64,000 nucleotides of DNA from Ideonella oryzae (GCF_024055665.1 NZ_JAMXMC010000006.1:313250-377249), one strand, 5' to 3'. Positions 38,617-51,089 are shown, numbered from the stretch's first letter. Made by a program: numbers and translations. Notes: a model not told the origin generated them from the letters alone.

Positions 38617-39899
38617 ACCAGGGCCGGCGCATCCGCAGGAGCGGCCACCGGTTCCACGTCGAAGAAATAGGCCACCCGCAGACGCGGGGCCAGGCAGTCG
38701 GCCGCAGCGGCCGGCAACTGGTCGGCCCGCAGGCTGCGGCGAATGCCCAGGTCCGGCGTCTGTTCCAGGTCCAGGTGCAGCGCGCGGCTGCTGGAGCGGC
38801 TGGGGTCGTAGACCTGCACCCGCGGCTTCAGGGGCCGCGCAGCATTGATGGACATGACCGTGGCATAGCGGTCGTCGCTGAGCTGCACCACCGAGCCCGG
38901 CGGGTAGATGCCCATCAGGCGAATGAAGCCGCTCAGGATGGTCACGTCGAACTTGTTGCGCGACTGGGCGAACATGCGCGAGAGGGCCTCGTGCGGCGTC
39001 AGCGACTGCGAGGGCATGGCCGCGTTGCAGAGGTTGTCGTAGAGGTTGACCATGGACACCACCCGCGCCAGCACCGACTGGCTCTCCAGCTTGGAGGCGC
39101 GCGGGAAACCGGTGCCGTCGGCGAATTCATGGTGCTGGGCGAGCACCAGCAGGGCTGCGGGCTTGAGCCCCATGCGCTGCCCCTGGACGACGCCCTGGGC
39201 CACGTGGTCTCGGTACAGCGCATGCTCGGCGGTGCTGAAGTCATCCCGCGGCAGGCGCACCCGCTCGGGCAGGGCCAGCTTGCCGATGTCGTGCAGCAGG
39301 GCGCCGGTGCCCAGGTCCAGCAGGTCGGCCTCGGCCATCTGCAGCGAGCGCGCCAGCAGCAGCGAGACCACGGTGACGTTCATCGCATGGGCGGTGGCGC
39401 GGTCGCTCAGCGGCTCGCCCAGCAGGCGCACGCACAGGTCACCCTCCACCAGCATTTTGTCCAGCATGGCGCGCGAGAGCTGCTCGGCGGCCTCCCGGGC
39501 CTGCTGCGGCTCGGCGCCCAGGCGGTCGGTGATCTTGCGCAGGTCGCGACAGGCTTCCATGTACTGGCGCTCGCAGACGCGCAGGGAGGACTGCTGGTGC
39601 TCGACCCAGGCGGCCTCGGCACGGCGGGCGGCTTCGGCCGGATCGATGGGGCGCTCGGCGGGCGTGTCGGCCATGGGCGCCACCGCCTCGGAGGGGTCGC
39701 CCGCGACCGGCTCGGGGTCGCTGCGCTCCGGGCTCCAGCGCAGCTGCTTCATGCCCAGTCCGCGGATCACCTCGATCTGCTCCATCGAACTGATCTTGAA
39801 GCTCGACAGCGGGAAGGGATGGGACATCCAGCCCACATCCAGGTGGACGAACATGCCCACCCGCAAATCCTCGACCGCCACCATCGCCGTTGCTGACAT
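38613..39899 (-). CDS. HD-GYP domain cyclic-di-GMP phosphodiesterase
   Basis: A 428-aa cytoplasmic protein with an N-terminal DUF3391-like region (VAVEDLRVGMFVHLDVGW). Its HD-GYP core contains LLHDIGKLALPE, HHEFADGTGFP (with GFP in place of GYP) and a C-terminal beta region. It should hydrolyse c-di-GMP to GMP through a di- or tri-iron centre. It is translationally coupled to the degenerate EAL protein, so both may form one signalling output. The ATG at 39899 matches the family N-terminus. Confidence 0.92.
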   Translation of the reverse strand: MSATAMVAVEDLRVGMFVHLDVGWMSHPFPLSSFKISSMEQIEVIRGLGMKQLRWSPERSDPEPVAGDPSEAVAPMADTPAERPIDPAEAARRAEAAWVEHQQSSLRVCERQYMEACRDLRKITDRLGAEPQQAREAAEQLSRAMLDKMLVEGDLCVRLLGEPLSDRATAHAMNVTVVSLLLARSLQMAEADLLDLGTGALLHDIGKLALPERVRLPRDDFSTAEHALYRDHVAQGVVQGQRMGLKPAALLVLAQHHEFADGTGFPRASKLESQSVLARVVSMVNLYDNLCNAAMPSQSLTPHEALSRMFAQSRNKFDVTILSGFIRLMGIYPPGSVVQLSDDRYATVMSINAARPLKPRVQVYDPSRSSSRALHLDLEQTPDLGIRRSLRADQLPAAAADCLAPRLRVAYFFDVEPVAAPADAPALV

Positions 39900-40043
39900 T
39901 CTGTGCCTCCCAGGAAGTCGCACGCCGATGGCGACCTCTTCAGGATCTGTTTCGGCCACCCGGCGGGAAAACTTGAGCCAGTCCACCCGACGCCATCCAG
40001 GCCCCTGCGGGCCGGGGCAGAGCGTACTCCCTAAAATGGCGGC

Positions 40044-41102
40044 ATGACCTCCCCCGCACCGCATCCTTACACGCGTGGCGCCGCCCTGCCGGCCCTGCTG
40101 CGCCAGCGCATCGTCATCATCGACGGAGCGATGGGCACCATGATCCAGCGCTACAAGCTGCAGGAGGCCGATTTCCGCAACGCCGCCCTGCAGAACCACC
40201 CCAAGGACCTCAAGGGCAACAACGACCTGCTGGTGTTGACCCGCCCGGACGTGATCCGCGAGATCCACGAGCAGTACCTGGCCGCCGGCGCGGACATCAT
40301 CGAGACCAACACCTTCGGCGCCACCTCGGTGGCCCAGGCGGACTACGACCTGGCGCCGCTGGCCCGCGAGATGAATCTGGCCGCCGCCCGCGTCGCCCGC
40401 CAGGCGGCTGACAAGTTCAGCACGCCCGAGCAGCCGCGCTTCGTGGCCGGCGCCCTGGGTCCGACGCCGCGCACCGCCAGCATCAGCCCGGACGTGAACG
40501 ACCCGGGGGCGCGCAACATCAGCTTCGACGAACTGCGCACGGCCTACGCCGAACAGGCCCAGGCCCTGCTGGACGGCGGGGTGGACCTGTTTCTGGTGGA
40601 GACCATCTTCGATACCCTGAACGCCAAGGCGGCCATCTTCGCGCTGGACGAGGTGATGGAGCGCAGCGGCGAGCGCCTGCCGGTGATCATCTCCGGCACG
40701 GTGACCGATGCCTCAGGCCGCATCCTGTCCGGTCAGACGGTGGCGGCGTTCTGGCATTCGGTGCGGCACGCCAAGCCGATCGCCGTGGGCCTGAACTGCG
40801 CGCTGGGCGCCGCGCTGATGCGCCCCTACATCGAGGAACTGGGCCGCATCGCCCCGGACACCTGCATCAGCTGCTACCCCAACGCCGGCCTGCCCAACCC
40901 GATGAGCGAAACCGGCTTCGACGAGACCCCGGAGATCACCGGCGGCCTGATGGCCGATTTCGCGAAGGCCGGCTTCCTGAACATCGTGGGGGGCTGCTGC
41001 GGCACGACGCCGGAACACATTGCCGCCATTGCAAAGAAGGTGCGGCCCTACCGGCCACGCCACCCTCAGGATCCGCTGTTCGGCCAGCTGCTGGCCGGCT
41101 GA
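40044..41102 (+). CDS. metH: methionine synthase, homocysteine-binding half (split MetH)
   Basis: Cobalamin-dependent methionine synthase N-terminal module, 352 aa. It has the DGAMGTMIQ start and the zinc-binding cysteines in GLNCALG and [11 protein letters not shown]. It ends where full-length MetH would continue into the folate domain, which here is a separate gene 981 bp downstream. The ATG is 6 bp after a TAAAAT -10-like element, so a leaderless transcript is possible. The split is seen in other Burkholderiales. Confidence 0.95.
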   Translation: MTSPAPHPYTRGAALPALLRQRIVIIDGAMGTMIQRYKLQEADFRNAALQNHPKDLKGNNDLLVLTRPDVIREIHEQYLAAGADIIETNTFGATSVAQADYDLAPLAREMNLAAARVARQAADKFSTPEQPRFVAGALGPTPRTASISPDVNDPGARNISFDELRTAYAEQAQALLDGGVDLFLVETIFDTLNAKAAIFALDEVMERSGERLPVIISGTVTDASGRILSGQTVAAFWHSVRHAKPIAVGLNCALGAALMRPYIEELGRIAPDTCISCYPNAGLPNPMSETGFDETPEITGGLMADFAKAGFLNIVGGCCGTTPEHIAAIAKKVRPYRPRHPQDPLFGQLLAG

Positions 41103-41707
41103 GCGCCTCGCTCGGCGGCGGCTTCGGCCTGGCCCCGCTGCACCGAGCCTCCGATCACGCACTGGAGCTGGCGCCCCAGTTCGTCGATCTCGTCCTGCAT
41201 GGCCCGCATCAGCTGGTGGTACAGACGCTGCTGGCGGTTGGCCTCGCGCAGCCGCTCGGCCAGGCGCTCGCCGATGCTGGCCAGCAGGCGGGCCGCCACC
41301 ACCGGCTCGTCGTCCATCATCCGCCGCAGGTCGCGCCGGGTCAGGCTGGCACAGATGACGGTGGACTGCGCCACGCAGGTCGCCACCCGGGGCGAGCCAT
41401 CGAGCAGCGCCATCTCGCCGATCAGTCCCCCCTCGCCCAGCACGGTCACGACCACCGGCTGCTCCCGGCTCATCACCGAGGTCTCCACGCTCACATCGCC
41501 ATGCAGCACCAGCAGCATGTGGGCGTTTTCGCCCTGCTCGCCCTCCTGCAGCAGCACGTCCCCGTCTTCGAAACGGCAGGGCCGCATGTAAGACACGATG
41601 CAGCGGGCATCGGACTTGCGCAGATCGGACAGCACCGATGGCCGGCACAGCAACTCGGCGGCCTGGATCATCCAGGGCTCATCGGCGGACAGGAATTGGA
41701 AGGCCAT
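41066..41707 (-). CDS. cyclic nucleotide-binding domain protein without HTH
   Basis: A 213-aa protein with one cNMP-binding cupin ([27 protein letters not shown] and [19 protein letters not shown]). A helical, coiled-coil-like tail ([18 protein letters not shown]) takes the place of a winged helix. It may bind a cyclic nucleotide and act through protein contacts. The gene lies antiparallel between the two metH halves, and its 3' end overlaps the first half by 37 bp. Confidence 0.82.
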   Translation of the reverse strand: MAFQFLSADEPWMIQAAELLCRPSVLSDLRKSDARCIVSYMRPCRFEDGDVLLQEGEQGENAHMLLVLHGDVSVETSVMSREQPVVVTVLGEGGLIGEMALLDGSPRVATCVAQSTVICASLTRRDLRRMMDDEPVVAARLLASIGERLAERLREANRQQRLYHQLMRAMQDEIDELGRQLQCVIGGSVQRGQAEAAAERGAQPASSWPNSGS

Positions 41708-41911
41708 GGAACGACGACAAACAATCGGATGCAGCGTAAGGGAAGTTGAAGCCTAGCGCCATCACTTCTCTGGGAGAAGGATCCTCCTCCCTTGCGCCAC
41801 GCATTCCGTGTGAAATGGTGAATGGCTGTGGCCCCATCCCCATGTTTGAGGATCCCCCGCCGCGCCGGGGCAGCCCGCCGCCTGCGCCCGGGCACCCCGG
41901 GGCGCTGCCGG

Positions 41912-41917
41912 TAGAAT
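41912..41917 (+). promoter_or_regulatory. -10 element upstream of the SAH riboswitch
   Basis: TAGAAT sits 13 bp before the 5' edge of the riboswitch stem, which puts the transcription start near 41924. The -35 region is G/C-rich and not recognisable. Confidence 0.5.
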
Positions 41918-41930
41918 CTCGCCTCATCTG

Positions 41931-42004
41931 CCAAGGAGCGTTGCAGCGCGAGCGTGAGATCCACGCCTTCGCGTCAGGCTTGGTGAAGAATTCAACGACG
42001 CTCA
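41931..42004 (+). promoter_or_regulatory. S-adenosylhomocysteine (SAH) riboswitch
   Basis: The aptamer core is directly readable. P1 pairs CCAAG (41931-41935) with CTTGG (41979-41983). The conserved GGAGCGTTGCA block follows P1. A 3' strand CAACGACGCTC (41993-42003) can pair back to GAGCG/TTG to form the pseudoknot. This is the SAH-riboswitch layout known from betaproteobacterial ahcY and metH leaders. It senses SAH, the product of methylation that inhibits methyltransferases, and would raise expression of metH. Confidence 0.88.
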
Positions 42005-42023
42005 CCCCTGTGCCGTGGGTGAG
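42001..42023 (+). promoter_or_regulatory. candidate riboswitch expression-platform hairpin
   Basis: CTCACCC (42001-42007) pairs perfectly with GGGTGAG (42017-42023). Three bases (42001-42003) are shared with the pseudoknot strand of the SAH riboswitch. Aptamer and hairpin therefore compete, the expected form of a switch. The hairpin is not followed by a U-run and does not mask an obvious ribosome site, so its mechanism is open. Confidence 0.5.
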
Positions 42024-42083
42024 TTGCGTCTGCTGCCGCCCCCGCCAGGGTGTTGTCCGCGCCTTTCTTCTGCCGCTGCCGCC

Positions 42084-44876
<2,793 letters not shown>

Positions 44877-46131
44877 AAACTCGCGTTGAGCTGGGTTTCG
44901 CGGATCACGTGCTCGCGGAACTTGCGAAACAGCGCCCGATCCACCCGCCCCGGCTGCCGCCAGAAGGCGGCCAGCGGCCCGGCGTGGACCATGCCCTTCA
45001 CCGCGTAGAAGCAGTCGCCCAGCGTCACCACCGGGGTGCCGTGGTAGAGCGACTGCAGGCCGGTCGTGCTGTTGATCGTGACCACGCCGCGGGCATGCTG
45101 CAACAGCGTGGGCAGGTGCTGGTCGTGGATGTAATGCACCCGTGAGGTCAGACCCAGCTGCCGTGCCTGCTCGGCGATGAGGCCGCGGTAATCGTTGTAG
45201 GGCCGGTCCAGCGGATGGTGCTTGAACACCAGCAGCTTGTCCTGCGGCGCATGCTGCGCAAAAGACGCCATCACCTCGGCAATGAACTCGGCCACCGAGC
45301 CGAAGCGGGAATGGCAGGTCACCTGGGCATCGTTGTGGACCTGCAGCGGCACCAGGAAGTAGCGCTTGTGCTGCTCGCGGGCGGCCAGGAAATCCTGCAT
45401 GTGGCGCTCGGCCCAGCGGTTGCGCCACTTGCGCCAGCCCCCCCGCAGCCAGCGGCTGCCTTCGCGCACCGGGTGCAGGCAGCGGTGATGTTCGTAGTGG
45501 GGGAAGCGCTGGCGCGCACGCCACATTTCCCAGCCGTAGCGCATCGCGAGGTCGGCCACGCCACGGAAGCTCTGACCCGTGGGGCGGGGAGTGGGCTGAG
45601 GCTCGGGCACCAGCGCGGTATAGAACCCGGTGTGACGGGGCAGCCCAGACTCGGCGTTCACGCCGCCGACTTCGAGGGTGACGTAGTCCGGCCGCATATA
45701 GCCTTCCTCGAAGACGAACACCCGCAGCCCCAGCTCCCTGCCAAGCTGCAGTGCCATCTCGTGCATCCGGCGCGACTGGCCGAACAGCACGATCGCATCG
45801 ATCGCCAGGTCGCTCAGCAGGCCGCGCAGGCGGGTTGGCCACTCCGACAGTGCCCGATCGAAACGGATCACCCCATCGCCGGGCGGGAAGAAGTGTTCAT
45901 CCCCGCCATTGAAATTCACCTTCCAGACCTGCTGGCCCTGTTCGCGCAACAGACTTGCCAACCGCGCGAAGAACGGCCCCATCGGCCCCTGCAGAAGCAG
46001 GGTGCGATGACAGGACAGCAGCTGTTGGAGGGAGGAAGGAACCATGGCGAGCGGGGCCGGGCGACGGAACACCGTCAAATGCAATCACCGTGCCCATGAC
46101 CAGGGTTCGGATCGAAGAACGTGGGGGAGTG

Positions 46132-48267
46132 TCAGGGATCGACCGGTGGCTTGCCATCCCCTGCTTGTAAGCCGTCGCTGCCAGGTTTCGACTCGAAACG
46201 TGAAATTTCGCACTCATTGGCGACGCGACGACGGCGCCAGGCCACCCATTCACGCAACACCGCACGGCGCAGCGTCTGCCAGCCCCGCGCCCATGGGCCG
46301 GGCGCGGGCGCCATCGCGGCCTGCTCGCGCCAGCCCAGCAATTCGGCCAGCGCGCCTTCGGGGCTGGTGAAGTGCCCCGTGCGCCGGCTGACGTAGGTGG
46401 GGTAGCAGAACAGCGCGGCAGCCACGAGCTCATCGAGCGACCGCAGCCGTCCCCGCCGCGGCGTGGGCACACGGTCCACGGTCAACCCCCAGCCGGCATA
46501 GAAGGGCACACCCCAGCACACCACCCGGACGCCGCGCAACAGCGCCTCAAAGCCGGCAAGGGACGTGAGCACGTGCACCTCATCGACCTGCGCCAGCAAG
46601 GCCGTGATGGGCGGCGCCGCGACCACCTCGTCGCACCAGCGGGACGCCGTGTCCTCGTCCTGCCCGGGCGCGCGCAGGCGCGCCGACACATCCGGGTGCG
46701 GGCGATACACGATCCAGGCCTCGGGCCGTTCGCGCCGCACGGCCTGCAACAGGCCGAGGTTGGTGTGCAGACCGGGCGCCCCCAGGGCCAGCGAGGCATC
46801 CGACTCCACCTGCCCCACCACCAGCACCACGGGCCGGTCCGTGGCGGGTCGCCGCCAATCGCCTTGGCCCACGTTGTACTTGGTCAGGTCCGAAGCCACG
46901 AGCCGCTCCCGCAGGGCGCGCGCCCGCTGGAGCAGCCCTTCGTCGAGGTGGCCCTCGGCCAGCAGATGCTCCAGATCCGAGGGGCGGCGGGCGTCGTAAT
47001 GCAGCCCGCGGCCATCGATCGCCCATGAAAGCGGCTGCACCAGGTCGGCCCCGAGGCCCACCGAGCGCAGGAAACCATCCTCCACCCGCAGCACCCGTCC
47101 GGAGGCGGCCTCGGGCCAGGCCTGCCGGCCCCACAGCACCACCGGCCTGGCAAAACGCCGGGCTTCGGCCGGGGCACCGGACCGGATCCGGCTGCCCGCC
47201 ATGAAGCGCTGCAGGCTGGCACGCTTCCAGCCCGAAAACCCAACGGCCATCAGTTCGGCCGGAAAACGCTCGCGCTGGCGGCGCTGCAGGCCGATCCAGT
47301 CCAGCAGCCGCTCCGGCGATGTGGGCTCGCCCGTTTCCGGGTCGGCGTAGCGGGGATAGTCGGCCAGCGCGGCATGCACCAGGGCCGGCAGCTCCGCCGC
47401 CAAGCGCCGTGCCGGCGCCACCAGTTCATCCCGGGTGAGTCCCCAGCCCGCGTAGAAGGGCATGCCAAAGCAGCGCACGGGGCGCCCCCACAGCAGGGCC
47501 TCGAAGCCCATCTGGGAACTGACCACATAGACCGCCGTCGCCTGCGCCAGCAGCCCGGCCGGATGAACCGGCTCGCCCAGCACCGTCACCCGGGCCTGCT
47601 GCCCGGGGGTCAGGCGATCGAAGTGCCCACGCTTGCGGCCCGCCACCACGTCCGGGTGAACCTTGAGCCAGATGCGGGCGGACGGGTGCTCGTCGAGTGC
47701 GGCCTCCAGCATGCGCTGGAAGCTGCGGGTGTCAGCCATCGCCCCGGCAATCGACGCGTCGCCGGCGGTCTGGTCCACCACCAGCACGTCGCCAGCGGCC
47801 ATGGTCCCGGTCCATTCGCGGGACTGGTTGTACTTGGAAGCGTGGGCCCCACGCCAGGCGCGGCACAGGTCGTCCGCGCGCGAGCGCCGCGCCTCGGTCA
47901 GCGGCAGGCGCACCAGCGCCTCCAGGCGCGAGGGCCCGTGGGCGTCGTAATAGATGCCCTGATCGTCCAGCACAACCGAGAGTGGTGGCTCGTCCGCCCC
48001 CAGGCCCACCGAGCGCAGAAAGCCATCCTCGAGCCACAGCACCGGCAGGCCCAGGCGGGCCGCCCAGGCCTCGGCGCGCCGGGCGCTGGGCTTGCGCCCC
48101 CAGGCCAGCACCGCCTGGGCGCCTTCGGCCCGGGCGCGTGCGGCCGGCACCAGGCGCCAGCCATCCAGCAGGGCCGGCAGGGTGGCGATGCGCCCCACGC
48201 CGCGGCCATGCCAGGCCACGCAGGACAGCCGGCTCAGCCGGTCTTCGGGCGCTGGCGCCGTGGGCAT
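46132..48267 (-). CDS. kpsC: KpsC-like capsule polysaccharide biosynthesis protein (dual Kdo transferase)
   Basis: A 711-aa protein built from two homologous glycosyltransferase halves. LEDGFLRSVGLGAD with DDQGIYYDA appears in the first half (near residues 80-125). VEDGFLRSVGLGAD with DGRGLHYDA appears in the second (near 395-435). CFGMPFYAGWGLT and CWGVPFYAGWGLT are the paired C-terminal motifs. The KpsC halves add alternating Kdo residues to the capsule lipid linker. The ATG at 48267 lies 14 bp after the cysQ stop. Its pairing with kpsS implies a Kdo-linked capsule. Confidence 0.93.
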   Translation of the reverse strand: MPTAPAPEDRLSRLSCVAWHGRGVGRIATLPALLDGWRLVPAARARAEGAQAVLAWGRKPSARRAEAWAARLGLPVLWLEDGFLRSVGLGADEPPLSVVLDDQGIYYDAHGPSRLEALVRLPLTEARRSRADDLCRAWRGAHASKYNQSREWTGTMAAGDVLVVDQTAGDASIAGAMADTRSFQRMLEAALDEHPSARIWLKVHPDVVAGRKRGHFDRLTPGQQARVTVLGEPVHPAGLLAQATAVYVVSSQMGFEALLWGRPVRCFGMPFYAGWGLTRDELVAPARRLAAELPALVHAALADYPRYADPETGEPTSPERLLDWIGLQRRQRERFPAELMAVGFSGWKRASLQRFMAGSRIRSGAPAEARRFARPVVLWGRQAWPEAASGRVLRVEDGFLRSVGLGADLVQPLSWAIDGRGLHYDARRPSDLEHLLAEGHLDEGLLQRARALRERLVASDLTKYNVGQGDWRRPATDRPVVLVVGQVESDASLALGAPGLHTNLGLLQAVRRERPEAWIVYRPHPDVSARLRAPGQDEDTASRWCDEVVAAPPITALLAQVDEVHVLTSLAGFEALLRGVRVVCWGVPFYAGWGLTVDRVPTPRRGRLRSLDELVAAALFCYPTYVSRRTGHFTSPEGALAELLGWREQAAMAPAPGPWARGWQTLRRAVLREWVAWRRRRVANECEISRFESKPGSDGLQAGDGKPPVDP

Positions 48268-48281
48268 GGGGGTGCGAAGGT

Positions 48282-49070
48282 TCAGAGCCCCGCGGCCGCG
48301 AAATGGGGGTTGTCGAAGCCGGGCTTGCCGTAGCGCAGCAGCTGGCCATCGGCCACGACGGTGACCTTGCCACCGGCGGCCCGCAGCACGGCGTCGCCCG
48401 CAGCGATGTCCCATTCCATGGTCCGGCCCAGGCGCGGGTACAGGTCCGCCTCGCCGGCGGCCACCAGGCAGAGCTTCAGCGAAGAGCCCGCGTTGGTGCG
48501 CGAAGCCACCTTGCGGCCGGCCAGGAAGGCGTCCAGCGCGGTTTCGTCACCGTGCGAGCGACTGGCCACCACGGTCAGGCCCTCGGCCGGCACCGGGCGG
48601 CAGGCGATGGAGCGGCGGCCATGCTCGTCCTCGAGCCAGGCGCCCGCGCCCTGGGCACCACCGAACAGGCGGCCAATGGCCGGTGCATAGACCAGGCCCA
48701 GCACCGGGCTGCCGTTCTCGATCAGCGCGATGTTGACGGTGAACTCGCCGTTGCGGCTGATGAATTCCTTGGTGCCGTCCAGCGGGTCGACCAGGAAGAA
48801 GCGATCTTTCACGTCCGGAATGCGGCCAGCAGCCACCGACTCCTCGGCCACCACCGGGACGTCGGGGGCAATCTCGGCCAGACCGGCCAGGATGACCTCC
48901 TCGGCCTTCTGGTCGGCCTGGGTGACGGGCGAGGCATCGCCTTTCTGGGTCACATCAAAGTCGGTCGCATAAATGTCCATGATGACGCGGCCGGCGTCCC
49001 GGATCAGGGGCACCAGGCGCTCCAGCAGGGCGACAGCGGCGGAGGTCTCTTGCATGGTCGTCACTTTCAT
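48282..49070 (-). CDS. cysQ: 3'(2'),5'-bisphosphate nucleotidase
   Basis: Removes the 3'-phosphate of PAP, the product of sulfotransferases and PAPS reductase, relieving product inhibition. The 262-aa inositol-monophosphatase-fold enzyme has VAEES, the metal motif DPLDGTKEFI and EWDIAAGDAVLRAAGG. It lies between capsule genes and, divergently, the PAPS-synthesis genes. Its placement there supports a role in sulfotransferase-coupled PAP recycling. Confidence 0.94.
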   Translation of the reverse strand: MKVTTMQETSAAVALLERLVPLIRDAGRVIMDIYATDFDVTQKGDASPVTQADQKAEEVILAGLAEIAPDVPVVAEESVAAGRIPDVKDRFFLVDPLDGTKEFISRNGEFTVNIALIENGSPVLGLVYAPAIGRLFGGAQGAGAWLEDEHGRRSIACRPVPAEGLTVVASRSHGDETALDAFLAGRKVASRTNAGSSLKLCLVAAGEADLYPRLGRTMEWDIAAGDAVLRAAGGKVTVVADGQLLRYGKPGFDNPHFAAAGL

Positions 49071-49141
49071 ATGAGGGATATGGCATTGTGCAGACCGGGT
49101 GGCAGAATGAAACTCCCTAAAACATTTAATGACTGCACTTC

Positions 49142-50971
49142 GTGCCCAAGACCGCCCCCGAACTCGACGAGCTGAACACGCGCCGCCGGCGCGCGGTCCA
49201 GTTGCGGGTGGACGGTCTGAGTCTCGCCCGCATCCGCGACGAGACCGGCCTGAGTGTGCCCACCATCATCAAGGCCTGCCAGGCCTTCGAGCGGGGCGGC
49301 TGGGCCGCCATTGATGTGGGCGAGCGCGGCCGGCCACGCGGCACGGGCCGGGTGCTGAGTCTCGCCCAGGAAACCGAGCTGCGCCACGCCGCCCTGACGC
49401 TGGCTCCCGAGCAGGCCGGGCTGAGCGTGCCGCTGTGGGACGCCCAAGCCCTGCAGAAGCTGGCCCAAACCCGCTTTGGCCTGGCCCTGCAGCCGCGCGG
49501 CCTGTCCCGCCTGCTGGAGCGCTGGGGCCTGGCCCTGCAGCCGCTGCGCGAGCTGGCGACCGAGCACCCCGAGGGCGCCCAATGGCTGGACAGCCAATGG
49601 GACCCGGGCGTGCGCATGAGCACGGGCCAGCAGGTCTGGGCCGGCACGCTGACCCACCCCGACCGCCCGGCCCCGGGCGGGCTGGTGCTGGCCGTCTCGC
49701 CCCGGGGCAGCCTGCGCTGGCTGCCGGTCGAGCGCCTGGCCAGCGCCGACACCTATGTCGATTTTCTGGCACGGCTGCTGCGCTGCCGCAGCGGTGCCTG
49801 GCGGGTCTGGCTGCACGGCCCGGCCCTGGATCGGGCCCCGGCCATGCGTGCCTGGCTCGACACCCAACCCCGGCTGTCCCTGCAAACCTGCCCGGTGGCG
49901 CCGCTGCCGCGCACCCAGCCCGAATCCCTGCCGGGGCCGGCCCCGGTTCCTGCCGCGGGGGCGATCACCCCCCGGGCCTCGCCTCCCGTTCCGGCCACGG
50001 CACCCGCCGCCCCGGCCCGTCCCCGTTCCCCTGTCTCCACCTTCACTGCACAGCCCACCACGGAACCCACCATGAGCCTGACCCACCTGCAGCGACTGGA
50101 AGCTGAAAGCATCCACATCATGCGCGAGGTTGTCGCCGAAGCCGACAACCCCGTGATGCTCTATTCGATCGGCAAGGATTCGGCGGTCATGCTGCACCTG
50201 GCCAAGAAGGCCTTCTATCCTGCGCCGCCCCCCTTCCCCCTGCTGCACGTGGACACGACCTGGAAGTTCCGGGCCATGTACGAGATGCGCGAGCGCATGG
50301 CCAAGGAACTGGGCATGACCCTGTTGGTCTACCAGAACCCCGAAGCGGTGTCGCTGGGCATCAACCCCTTCGAGCACGGCTCGCAGATCCACACCGACAT
50401 GTGGAAGACCCAGGGCCTGAAGCAGGCGCTGGACAAGTACGGCTTCGACGTCGCCTTCGGCGGCGCCCGCCGCGACGAGGAGAAGAGCCGCGCCAAGGAG
50501 CGCATCTTCTCGTTCCGCAGCGCGCAGCACCGTTGGGACCCGAAGAGCCAGCGCCCGGAGCTCTGGCACCTCTACAACGGCCGCAAGCAGAAGGGCGAGT
50601 CGATCCGCTGCTTCCCGATCTCCAACTGGACCGAGCTGGACATCTGGCAGTACATCTACCTAGAGAACATCCCCATCGTGCCGCTGTACTACGCGGCCGA
50701 GCGGCCGGTGGTGGAACGCGACGGCACCCTGATCATGGTGGACGACGAACGCTTCCCGCTGCGTCCGGACGAGGTGCCGATGATGAAGAGCGTGCGCTTC
50801 CGCACCCTGGGCTGCTACCCGCTGACCGGCGCGGTCGAGTCCACCGCGGCCACCCTGCCGGACATCATCCAGGAGATGCTGCTGGCCCGCACCTCCGAGC
50901 GCCAGGGCCGCATGATCGACCACGACACCTCGGCGTCGATGGAGAAGAAGAAGCAAGAGGGCTATTTCTAA
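49142..50971 (+). CDS. IS630-like HTH/winged-helix region read in frame into CysD
   Basis: A continuous 609-codon frame from GTG 49142 to the cysD stop. Residues 1-55 form a helix-turn-helix ([20 protein letters not shown]). Residues 95-140 resemble the IS630 winged helix ([21 protein letters not shown]). Residues about 160-255 follow a DDE_3 outline ([20 protein letters not shown]), but the usual LDNA Asp reads LHGP and the first acidic motif is missing, so transposition is unlikely. A Pro/Ala-rich linker of about 55 residues then joins CysD, whose own start is codon 311. It could be made as a fusion, or as a separate regulator sharing the frame. No upstream ribosome site is clear. Confidence 0.55.
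   Translation: MPKTAPELDELNTRRRRAVQLRVDGLSLARIRDETGLSVPTIIKACQAFERGGWAAIDVGERGRPRGTGRVLSLAQETELRHAALTLAPEQAGLSVPLWDAQALQKLAQTRFGLALQPRGLSRLLERWGLALQPLRELATEHPEGAQWLDSQWDPGVRMSTGQQVWAGTLTHPDRPAPGGLVLAVSPRGSLRWLPVERLASADTYVDFLARLLRCRSGAWRVWLHGPALDRAPAMRAWLDTQPRLSLQTCPVAPLPRTQPESLPGPAPVPAAGAITPRASPPVPATAPAAPARPRSPVSTFTAQPTTEPTMSLTHLQRLEAESIHIMREVVAEADNPVMLYSIGKDSAVMLHLAKKAFYPAPPPFPLLHVDTTWKFRAMYEMRERMAKELGMTLLVYQNPEAVSLGINPFEHGSQIHTDMWKTQGLKQALDKYGFDVAFGGARRDEEKSRAKERIFSFRSAQHRWDPKSQRPELWHLYNGRKQKGESIRCFPISNWTELDIWQYIYLENIPIVPLYYAAERPVVERDGTLIMVDDERFPLRPDEVPMMKSVRFRTLGCYPLTGAVESTAATLPDIIQEMLLARTSERQGRMIDHDTSASMEKKKQEGYF
50072..50971 (+). CDS. cysD: sulfate adenylyltransferase subunit 2
   Basis: PP-loop ATP sulfurylase subunit that, with the CysN GTPase, makes APS from sulfate and ATP. 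The 299-aa protein starts [14 protein letters not shown]. It carries the PP-loop [30 protein letters not shown], and the [14 protein letters not shown] block. A weak GGAA ribosome site precedes the ATG at 50072. The upstream DNA-binding frame runs into it without a stop. It is followed by cysNC after a structured 118-bp gap. Confidence 0.97.
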   Translation: MSLTHLQRLEAESIHIMREVVAEADNPVMLYSIGKDSAVMLHLAKKAFYPAPPPFPLLHVDTTWKFRAMYEMRERMAKELGMTLLVYQNPEAVSLGINPFEHGSQIHTDMWKTQGLKQALDKYGFDVAFGGARRDEEKSRAKERIFSFRSAQHRWDPKSQRPELWHLYNGRKQKGESIRCFPISNWTELDIWQYIYLENIPIVPLYYAAERPVVERDGTLIMVDDERFPLRPDEVPMMKSVRFRTLGCYPLTGAVESTAATLPDIIQEMLLARTSERQGRMIDHDTSASMEKKKQEGYF

Positions 50972-50985
50972 GCCCCCACGCTCCC

Positions 50986-51028
50986 TGCCGGTCGCTGCCC
51001 CCGAGGGGGCTCGCGCGGCGGACCGGCA
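50986..51028. repeat. nested palindromic intergenic element between cysD and cysNC
   Basis: Outer arms TGCCGGTC/GACCGGCA (50986-50993, 51021-51028) enclose an inner palindrome GCCCCC-GA-GGGGGC (50997-51010). Similar GC-rich palindromes are scattered between genes in Burkholderiales. Here the RNA could form a stable two-tier hairpin that limits read-through or protects the upstream message. Confidence 0.6.
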
Positions 51029-51089
51029 GAGCCGGATCCGCGCACGCCACTGGGTTACACACCCCACACCAGTTTCGAAGGAATTGACC

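Noticed and set aside
35830-38670. Long plus-strand open frame of more than 900 codons
   Set aside because: It is antisense to the EAL-domain gene and has no recognisable motif.
41708-42083. Cobalamin riboswitch upstream of metH
   Set aside because: No B12-box was found; the conserved bases match the SAH aptamer instead.
49142-50071. Active IS630 insertion sequence
   Set aside because: No terminal inverted repeats or target duplication are visible and the catalytic acidic residues are missing; the frame continues into cysD.
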